From: Aliarcobacter sp.
Lineage (GTDB): Bacteria > Campylobacterota > Campylobacteria > Campylobacterales > Arcobacteraceae
Direction: 5' to 3'
Assembly: GCA_028688995.1 (NCBI GenBank)
Contig: JAQTXB010000004.1
Coordinates: forward strand, 99,636-163,635
DNA: 64,000 nt
The notes beneath the pieces were generated by a model. The model was given only the letters and a program-made list of their open reading frames with translations. It was not told the origin of the DNA and did no database searches. Numbering within the stretch: position 1 is the first letter of the stretch; the number at the start of each line of letters is the position of its first letter. A program made the position numbers and the translations under genes. Shown here piece after piece: positions 46,356 through 53,357 of this stretch.

Positions 46356-47281
46356 AAAGAGCAGTTGTTTTAATGAATATGGGTGGGCCAAATAATTTAG
46401 ATGAAGTAAAACTGTTTTTAAGAAATATGTTCAATGATAAGTATATTATAGGTGCACCACAGCCAATAAGAGCAATGATTGGGCAAATAATTATTTCAAA
46501 AAGATTAAAAGAATCAAAAGAAAATTATGCAAAATTAGGCGGAATGTCACCAATAGTTGGACATACAAAAAGATTGGTGCGAAGATTAAATAAAGAGCTT
46601 GATGCAGATGTTTTTTATGAGATGAGATACACACCACCATTTGCAAATGAGCTTATGCCAAAACTCAAAAACTATGATGAAATATATGCAATTCCAATGT
46701 ATCCACACTATTCAAGTACAACTACAAAATCATCTATCGAGGAGTTTGTAAAAGTTGCTAAAAAATATAATCTTGATAAAAAAATTAAAACTATCGATAG
46801 TTATTATGAGAATAAACTTTATAATAAAGCAATAGTTGAGCGAATAAAAGAGGCTTTAAAAGGCGAAAATTCAGAAAACTTCGAACTTATATTTTCAGCT
46901 CACGGTTTAACTCAAAAAATCATAGATAAAGGTGATTTATACCAAAAACATATTTTGGCAAATGTTGAGTATGCAAAAAAAGAGCTTCAAGAACAAAATA
47001 TATCTTTCAAAAAAATCCATGTTGCTTATCAATCAAGACTTGGACCAATGGAATGGCTTCGACCTTATATGGAAGATAAATTAAAAGAGATAGAATCAAA
47101 GGTAATAATCTATCCAATCTCATTTACAGTTGATAATTCTGAAACCGAGTATGAACTTGATATGGAATATGCAGAAGTTGCCCATAAAATTGGATTAAAA
47201 GATTATAGAGTTGCAAAGGCTCCAAATCATCATAGATATTTTATGGATGCAATTAAAGAAATTTATGAGGGAATGAAGTAG
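46352..47281 (+). CDS. hemH: Ferrochelatase
   Basis: A 309-residue ferrochelatase, which inserts Fe2+ into protoporphyrin IX as the last step of haem synthesis in this pathway. Motifs: VVLMNMGGPNNLDEVKLFL, the Tyr/His active-site region PMYPHYSSTTTKSSIEEF and SAHGLTQKIIDKGD, which includes the catalytic His, then GPMEWLRPYMEDK. The start is TTG at 46352, overlapping the stop of the SRPBCC gene by 3 bases. It closes the run that began at DUF309. Confidence 0.95.
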   Translation: MKRAVVLMNMGGPNNLDEVKLFLRNMFNDKYIIGAPQPIRAMIGQIIISKRLKESKENYAKLGGMSPIVGHTKRLVRRLNKELDADVFYEMRYTPPFANELMPKLKNYDEIYAIPMYPHYSSTTTKSSIEEFVKVAKKYNLDKKIKTIDSYYENKLYNKAIVERIKEALKGENSENFELIFSAHGLTQKIIDKGDLYQKHILANVEYAKKELQEQNISFKKIHVAYQSRLGPMEWLRPYMEDKLKEIESKVIIYPISFTVDNSETEYELDMEYAEVAHKIGLKDYRVAKAPNHHRYFMDAIKEIYEGMK

Positions 47282-47283
47282 AT

Positions 47284-47314
47284 TAAGAGAAGTTAAAAAC
47301 TTCTCTTATTTTTT
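47284..47314. terminator. Bidirectional terminator between hemH and the helicase gene
   Basis: An 11-bp stem (47284-47294 with 47298-47308, TAAGAGAAGTT and complement), loop AAA, followed by TTTTTT on the plus strand. It separates two convergent genes. Confidence 0.85.
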
Positions 47315-48598
47315 CCCAAAACTTCTATTTGTATCTCTTTTAGTAGTTTTTTTCTTTTTAGCTGGTTTTTTTTCAGGGGCATTTGTTTTTGCAAAACCTG
47401 TTTTTTTAGCTATTTTTCCTGCTTCTGCTTTTTTTACACTTAATTGTTTTGGTCTAGCTTTAAATAGTCTTGGTTTTTTCTCAGTTGCTTCAAAACCTTC
47501 AACTTCTGTTCTTGGAATATTGATAATTAACTCTTTTTCAATATCAATCATCATTTTATAATCTTTTACACTTAAAAGCGTCAAAGCAATTCCCGGATTT
47601 CCAGCTCGTCCAGTTCTTCCGATTCTATGTGTATAATCAGTTACAGTTTCAGGTAAGGCATAATTTACAACTATTGGTAAAAGTTCTATATCAATTCCCC
47701 TTGCTGCAATATCAGTTGCCACTAAAACTCTAATTTCACCTGATTTGAATTTTCTCATAACTTTAGCCCGAGCAGTTTGTCTAACATCTCCATGAATACA
47801 ACCAGCTGGAAGGCCGTCTAATTCTAAATGTTCTACTAAAGTATCAGCTTCAATTTTCATATTTACAAAAACTAAAACTTGTGAATAGTTTCTTGAACCA
47901 ATGATATAAGATAATGCAGCTGCTTTATTTGCTTCATCAACTAAAACAATTTGTTGGTCGATGATTTTTACAGCTGATCTTTGTTGAGCAACTTCAATTA
48001 CAACTGGATCTGTTAAAAACTCTTTTGCAAGTTTTTTAACATTTTGATTCATAGTTGCTGAGAACATCATGATTTGTCTTTTTGGTCCAACACTTGGAAG
48101 AATTTTTTCAATATCTTCTAAAAATCCCATATCAAGCATAGTATCAACTTCGTCGATTACAACAGTAGTAACACTTGATAAATCAACAGTTCCATTTTTT
48201 AAATGTTCCATTAATCTTCCAGATGTTGCCACTAAAATATCAAGACCTTTTGCTATTTTTTTCTCTTGATCTTTTGTTGAAACTCCACCAACCATAGCTA
48301 GAGATTCTACTTCCATATATTTTGAGAAGTCGTCAACAGCTTTTGATATTTGAGTTGCTAATTCTCTTGTTGGAACTAAAATTAAAGCTCTAAGAATTGG
48401 TTTATTTGCTTGTTTATTCGCTAATAGTTCTGTTAATATTGGTAATAAAAAAGCAGCAGTTTTACCTGTTCCACTTTGGGCAGCTGCTAGAATATCTCTT
48501 TTTTTTAAAGCAATTGGGATAGCTTTTTTTTGTATTTCCGTAGCTTCTTTGTAATCTAAATCTTTTAGTGCACTTATGATTTTTTCATCTAAGTTCAT
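47306..48598 (-). CDS. DEAD-box ATP-dependent RNA helicase, RhlE-type, with DEVD motif
   Basis: A 430-residue RNA helicase. Motif I is AAQSGTGKTAAFLLP; motif Ia VPTRELATQ; motif II is DEVD (TVVIDEVDTMLDMGF) in place of DEAD; motif III SAT; motif VI HRIGRTGRAG. The C-terminal tail is lysine-rich (KKPAKKKKTTKRD), as in many RhlE-like helicases that bind rRNA or structured mRNA. Alanine to valine in motif II is a conservative change. The gene has its own promoter with a palindrome at the -35 position. Likely roles are ribosome assembly or mRNA decay. Confidence 0.88.
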   Translation of the reverse strand: MNLDEKIISALKDLDYKEATEIQKKAIPIALKKRDILAAAQSGTGKTAAFLLPILTELLANKQANKPILRALILVPTRELATQISKAVDDFSKYMEVESLAMVGGVSTKDQEKKIAKGLDILVATSGRLMEHLKNGTVDLSSVTTVVIDEVDTMLDMGFLEDIEKILPSVGPKRQIMMFSATMNQNVKKLAKEFLTDPVVIEVAQQRSAVKIIDQQIVLVDEANKAAALSYIIGSRNYSQVLVFVNMKIEADTLVEHLELDGLPAGCIHGDVRQTARAKVMRKFKSGEIRVLVATDIAARGIDIELLPIVVNYALPETVTDYTHRIGRTGRAGNPGIALTLLSVKDYKMMIDIEKELIINIPRTEVEGFEATEKKPRLFKARPKQLSVKKAEAGKIAKKTGFAKTNAPEKKPAKKKKTTKRDTNRSFGKK

Positions 48599-48643
48599 TG
48601 ATGTAAAAGTTTTAATAATGTTTCCTTTTAATCTTATTTTTAT

Positions 48644-48691
48644 TGATTATACCTAAAAATAGATTAGTTTAAGTTTTACTTAAACTAATCT
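48644..48691 (-). promoter_or_regulatory. Helicase promoter with a 14-bp palindrome over the -35 region
   Basis: On the minus strand TATAAT lies at 48650-48645. Upstream is a perfect inverted repeat (AGATTAGTTTAAGT 48661-48674 with its complement 48678-48691, 3-bp loop) that covers the -35 position. It sits between divergent genes. It may be an operator or, if transcribed, a hairpin; the downstream T residues on the minus strand also allow a terminator-like reading. Confidence 0.4.
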
Positions 48692-48778
48692 AGCTACAAA
48701 ATTTGAACTTATAAATAATTTATCAATTTTTTTGTAATAATTATGTAAAATGTATAAACCACACTTCTAGGAATAGTT

Positions 48779-49456
48779 TTGATAGATACAAATACATTGA
48801 TGACAGGTTCTTTTATTGCTCTATTTATCTTAATGATTGTAGGGTTGTTTCTTTATAATAAGTTTCCACAAGAAATGTATTTTAAATATTTTATGTTATT
48901 TCCACTTTTTTTCTTAGCAGGAGAGATTCTTAGAACATTTAGAATTGTTATCCCTTATATTTTTTCTATAGTTATTGCAAATACACTAATGGCATCAGGA
49001 ATTATTTTTTCATATATTGGCGTTCGTGCAATGTTGAATTTAGAATCACAATGGCACACTCGTTATTATATTCCAATTGCAATGGTTTTTTTTGGTTTTA
49101 TTTTATTTACATATGTTCATTATAATGCAACTATGAGAATACTTATATTTTCTGCTTTTTCTATTATATATGCTTCTTCTATTTCTTGGATTTTTTTTAA
49201 AAATGCAACAAAAGAATTTAAAATGTTTGATTATTTTTCTTCACTATTATTTTTAATTGGAATTATTATATTTTTTATTCGTACTCTTAAAGCTTCAATG
49301 ATTGAAATTAATGTAAATTATCCTAACTCAACAGATTTGTTGAATACTTTTATCTACGCATATTTGCTTTTTATGTCATATTGGTTAAGTATTATTTTAA
49401 TAATACGAGCAATACGACTTTTTAAGAATAAAAATTACATTAATTTAGAAAAATAA
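48779..49456 (+). CDS. Seven-helix membrane protein, upstream of the two-component genes
   Basis: A 225-residue protein with about seven hydrophobic helices, each about 20 residues (for example FIALFILMIVGLFLYNKF, IVIANTLMASGIIFSYIGV, FSSLLFLIGIIIFFIRTL). It has a few charged loops and no known motif. Start is a TTG at 48779 with AGGA upstream; a second possible start is the ATG at 48797. It lies 10 bases before the large sensor kinase gene. A membrane partner for the kinase or a receptor is possible; unnamed. Confidence 0.6.
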   Translation: MIDTNTLMTGSFIALFILMIVGLFLYNKFPQEMYFKYFMLFPLFFLAGEILRTFRIVIPYIFSIVIANTLMASGIIFSYIGVRAMLNLESQWHTRYYIPIAMVFFGFILFTYVHYNATMRILIFSAFSIIYASSISWIFFKNATKEFKMFDYFSSLLFLIGIIIFFIRTLKASMIEINVNYPNSTDLLNTFIYAYLLFMSYWLSIILIIRAIRLFKNKNYINLEK

Positions 49457-49466
49457 AAGAGATAAT

Positions 49467-52445
49467 TTGAAATATATTTACTTATTGTTCTTTTTTATAT
49501 CTATAAATCTTTATGGAATAAATGAAGATTCTTCAAATACAGAAAAAATTAAATTACAACTTCAATGGGAACATCAATTTGAATTTGCAGGATTTTATGC
49601 CGCAAAAGAGAAAGGTTTTTACAAAGAAGTAGGACTTGATGTTGATTTTTTAGAATTTAATCCTAAATTAAATATTGTGGATGAAGTTCTCAATGGAAAT
49701 GCAAATTATGGACTTACATATTCTTCTTTAATTGCTGATTATATGCAAGGTAAACCTATAATTTTTGTGGCCAATTTTTTTAAACAATCACCTTTGGTTT
49801 TAGTCACACAAAAAGATATTTATACACCGGCTGATTTAAAAGGGAAAAAAGTTATGGGACTTCTTGATAGTAGCCATAAACAAATTATTATGACAATGTT
49901 AGAAAAATTTAATTTAACTGAAAAAGATTTCCAAAATATTCCACGAAAATTTAGTATTGAAAGTTTTATTAATAAAAAAGTTGATGCAGTAAGTGTTTTT
50001 ACTACAAATGAAATTTTTATTTTGGATAAATTAGGTATCAAATATAATATTTTAGATCCAGCTGTTTTTGGAATAAAATTTTATGATTTAAATCTTTTTA
50101 CAACAAAAAGTGAATTAATAAATAATCCTTCTCGCGTTGAAAAATTTAGAAATGCATCAATTAAAGGCTGGGAATATGCATTAAGTCATAAAGAAGAGTT
50201 AGTTGAAATAATTAGTCAAAAATATAATACTCAAAATAAATCTAAAGAGGCATTACTTTTTGAAGCAAAACAAATAGAACATTTAATGCTAAGTAATATT
50301 TATTCTATAGGAAGTGTTGATTTATCAAGAGTAGAAATGATTGCAGATAGTTTTGCTCAATCTTTAGGTATATTCAAAGAAACAAGAGAAAAATTAGAAT
50401 CATTTATTTACAAAGTTGAAGTTAATTTTCTTGAATTAACTTCAAAAGAAAAAGAATATCTTGAAAATAAAAAAGAGATAAAAATGTGTGTTGATCCCAA
50501 TTGGCTACCTTTAGAAAAGATAGAAAATGGAGAACATATAGGGATTTCCGCTGAATTTATAAAAGCAATTTCAAAAAAAATAAAAATTCCAATACATCTT
50601 ATTGAAACAACAAAATGGGCAGAATCTTTAGAAAATATAAAACAGAGGAATTGTGATATTTTAGCATTAGCAGAAGAAACTCCATTAAGAAAACAATATC
50701 TTGATTTTACAACTCCATATATCAAAGTACCATTAGTAATTGCTACTAAAGAAGGATTACCTTTTATTAATAATTTAAATAATATTCAAGGAAAAACTAT
50801 TGGAGTTGTAAAAAACTATTCAATAGAAGAGTTATTAAGAAATAAATATCCAGATATTAATTTAGTTGAAGTTGAATCAATTCAAGAGGGTTTATCTTTT
50901 GTTGAACAAGATAAGATTTTTGGTTTTTTAGATAATTCAATGGTTATTAATAATGAAATACAAAAAAATAGGATGAATGATCTTGGTATTACCGGTCAAT
51001 TTGTAGAATCATTTTCTTTGAGTATAGCTTCACGAAATGATGAACATATTTTAAATGAAATTTTAGAAAAAGCTTTATTATCTATTAATGACAAAGAAAG
51101 AACTTTTTTTATACAAAAATGGAACAATATTAATTATCAAACAAAAATTAATAATCAATTAATTATTCAAATACTTTTTTTTACGATTGTATTTATTAGT
51201 ATTTTTATTTATTGGAATTTAAAATTAAAAGAAGAGATAAAAAATAAAGAATTAGTCCAAAAAAAATTAAAAGAGAGTGAAGAACGATTTAGAACACTTT
51301 TTGATATTGCACCAATTCTTTTGGATTCTTTTGATAAAGATGGAAAAGTTGTCCTTTGGAATAAAGAGTGCGAAAAAGTTTTTGGTTGGAGTTTTGAAGA
51401 GATAACAAAAGTAGAAAAACCTTTGGATTTATTTTATCCTGATCCTTTGGTGCAAAAAAAGATTTTTGAAGCTTTTAATGATAATAGTGAAAATGTATAC
51501 AAAGAATGGTATCCAAAAACAAAAGATGGAAAAGAAATTATTACAAAATGGGCAAATATTAAACTTCCAAATGATGAATTGATACATATTGGTTATGATA
51601 TAACTCAACAAAGAAAAAGTGAAAAAATTGTTCAAGAAAGAACAGAACAACTTCATATTACAAAACAACAATTAGAAGAGTTAAATTGTTCTTTAGAGAA
51701 AAGAATTAAAGATGAAATTAGTAAAAATACTAAACAACAAATAATGCTGATGCATCAAAGTAAATTGGCACAAATGGGTGAAATGATTGAAAATATTGCC
51801 CATCAATGGAGACAGCCTTTAGCTCAAATAAATTCAGCTGTACTATTGGTTGACATGGCATTAAATAAAAATAAGATTAAAGATTTAATGATTGAAAATA
51901 AATTAACTGAAATAGAATCTTTAACTGCATATATGTCAAAAACTATTGATGATTTTAAAAACTTCTTTAGTCCAAATAAACAAAAAAATATCTTTACAAT
52001 TGAAAGTGCTATCACAAAAGCTCTTGATATTGTAAATGGATTAATTCATTTACATTATATAGAAGTAGTAATGAATATTGAAAAAGATTTAAGATGTTAT
52101 AGTTATATAGAAGAACTTCAACAAGTTATTCTAATTATTATAAACAACGCAATAGATGTTTTAATTTTGAAAAAAATATCTACACCAAAAATTATTATTA
52201 CAGCTTGGAAAGAGAAAGGTAATATTATAATAAACATAGAAGATAATGCCTTAGGGATAGATAGTAGCCATTTTGATAAAATCTTTGAACCTTATTTTAC
52301 GACAAAACTTAAATCCCAAGGAACAGGACTAGGACTTTACATGGCAAAAATGATTATTGAAAATGGATTATTAGGTTTATTAAGTGTTGAAAATAAATCA
52401 AATGGTGCATGTTTTACAATTAAAATACCAGAAGGAAAAGAATGA
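49467..52445 (+). CDS. Histidine kinase with two periplasmic binding domains (NMT1/THI5-like and SBP_bac_3)
   Basis: A 992-residue kinase. A signal peptide covers about residues 1-18. An NMT1/THI5-like domain spans about 25-270 (KLQLQWEHQFEFAGFYAAKE, KGFYKEVGLDVDFLEF). An SBP_bac_3 domain spans about 340-560 (IKMCVDPNWLPLEKIENGEH, QRNCDILALAEETPLRK). TM is at about 568-588, then a PAS domain (about 600-720), a coiled coil and the kinase: ENIAHQWRQPLAQ with H779, and HATPase G1 IEDNALGID and G2 GTGLGLYMAK. Start is TTG. The overlap ATGA joins it to the response regulator gene. The two ligand domains suggest sensing of thiamine-precursor-like and amino-acid-like ligands; this is inferred from the families. 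Confidence 0.88.
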   Translation: MKYIYLLFFFISINLYGINEDSSNTEKIKLQLQWEHQFEFAGFYAAKEKGFYKEVGLDVDFLEFNPKLNIVDEVLNGNANYGLTYSSLIADYMQGKPIIFVANFFKQSPLVLVTQKDIYTPADLKGKKVMGLLDSSHKQIIMTMLEKFNLTEKDFQNIPRKFSIESFINKKVDAVSVFTTNEIFILDKLGIKYNILDPAVFGIKFYDLNLFTTKSELINNPSRVEKFRNASIKGWEYALSHKEELVEIISQKYNTQNKSKEALLFEAKQIEHLMLSNIYSIGSVDLSRVEMIADSFAQSLGIFKETREKLESFIYKVEVNFLELTSKEKEYLENKKEIKMCVDPNWLPLEKIENGEHIGISAEFIKAISKKIKIPIHLIETTKWAESLENIKQRNCDILALAEETPLRKQYLDFTTPYIKVPLVIATKEGLPFINNLNNIQGKTIGVVKNYSIEELLRNKYPDINLVEVESIQEGLSFVEQDKIFGFLDNSMVINNEIQKNRMNDLGITGQFVESFSLSIASRNDEHILNEILEKALLSINDKERTFFIQKWNNINYQTKINNQLIIQILFFTIVFISIFIYWNLKLKEEIKNKELVQKKLKESEERFRTLFDIAPILLDSFDKDGKVVLWNKECEKVFGWSFEEITKVEKPLDLFYPDPLVQKKIFEAFNDNSENVYKEWYPKTKDGKEIITKWANIKLPNDELIHIGYDITQQRKSEKIVQERTEQLHITKQQLEELNCSLEKRIKDEISKNTKQQIMLMHQSKLAQMGEMIENIAHQWRQPLAQINSAVLLVDMALNKNKIKDLMIENKLTEIESLTAYMSKTIDDFKNFFSPNKQKNIFTIESAITKALDIVNGLIHLHYIEVVMNIEKDLRCYSYIEELQQVILIIINNAIDVLILKKISTPKIIITAWKEKGNIIINIEDNALGIDSSHFDKIFEPYFTTKLKSQGTGLGLYMAKMIIENGLLGLLSVENKSNGACFTIKIPEGKE

Positions 52446-53131
52446 CGCAAAGTGTTTATCCATATAAAATATTATTTGTTGAAGATGAAAAAGCAATAAG
52501 AGAGAATTATAGCACTTATTTAAAAACGTTTTTTGCTGAAGTATTTGAAGCAGAAGATGGTGTAAAAGCTTATGAACTCTATAAATTAAAAAAACCAGAT
52601 ATTATGATTGTTGATATAAATATACCTAAACTTAATGGTTTAAAACTACTTGAAAAAATAAGAGAAAATGATTATACAACTAAAGCTATTATGTTAACTG
52701 CTCATACAGATAAATCATTTTTATTAAAAGCAACAACATTAAAACTTACAAAATATTTAGTTAAACCTATTAGTAGAAAAGATTTAAATGAAGCTTTAGA
52801 GTCTACTATAAATGAAATATTAAAATATAGTGTGATATCTATACAGAAAATAGAATTATCTGAAAATTATAGTTGGAATGTAGAGTTAAAAGAGTTAAAA
52901 CATCACAATCATATAATTGAACTTACTAATAAAGAAAGAACTCTTTTAGAACTACTTTTCTCCCATAAAAATAGAGTATTCACTTATGAAGAAATTTTTG
53001 AATATGTTTGGGGATATGATGAGTCTATTACATTAAATGGGCTTAAAAATATGATAAAAAGATTGAGAAAGAAATTCCCAGAAAATACAATATTAAATAT
53101 TTTTAATGAAGGATATAAGATTAATTTTTAA
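52442..53131 (+). CDS. OmpR-family response regulator, partner of the dual-sensor kinase
   Basis: A 229-residue regulator. The receiver has ILFVEDEKAIRENY (acidic pair), the phospho-acceptor in IMIVDINIPKLNG and the Lys in KYLVKPISR, and is intact. The winged-helix domain (about 135-229) contains NKERTLLELLFSHKNRVFTY and ends FNEGYKINF. It overlaps the kinase stop by 4 bases. The direct repeats in front of the next operon (53243-53275) are of the type such regulators bind, so it probably controls type I secretion genes. Confidence 0.9.
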   Translation: MTQSVYPYKILFVEDEKAIRENYSTYLKTFFAEVFEAEDGVKAYELYKLKKPDIMIVDINIPKLNGLKLLEKIRENDYTTKAIMLTAHTDKSFLLKATTLKLTKYLVKPISRKDLNEALESTINEILKYSVISIQKIELSENYSWNVELKELKHHNHIIELTNKERTLLELLFSHKNRVFTYEEIFEYVWGYDESITLNGLKNMIKRLRKKFPENTILNIFNEGYKINF

Positions 53132-53242
53132 TTCTATATCTCATTAAATTAAAATATTTAAACTAAAAAAGAATAACTATTTAATTCTAAACTAATCAAG
53201 TAAAAATCAAACAGCAATAATATAATAAAAAAAGTTTTTAAC

Positions 53243-53286
53243 TTATACTTTTTTGATACTTTTGTGATACTTCTCATTTATATAAT
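53243..53286 (+). promoter_or_regulatory. Promoter with three phased OmpR-type direct repeats, upstream of the secretion operon
   Basis: Three 8-bp repeats TTATACTT (53243-53250), TGATACTT (53254-53261) and TGATACTT (53265-53272) stand at exactly 11-bp spacing, one DNA turn, and lead into TATAAT at 53281-53286. This is the layout of OmpR/PhoB-family activator sites placed over the -35 region. A good -35 hexamer is absent, as expected for an activator-dependent promoter. Confidence 0.6.
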
Positions 53287-53357
53287 CCTTTCAAAGTTTT
53301 ATTCATTAGTTATTTTATTATTTCTAATGAGAATATATTTTGTATAAAGGGGTTTAC

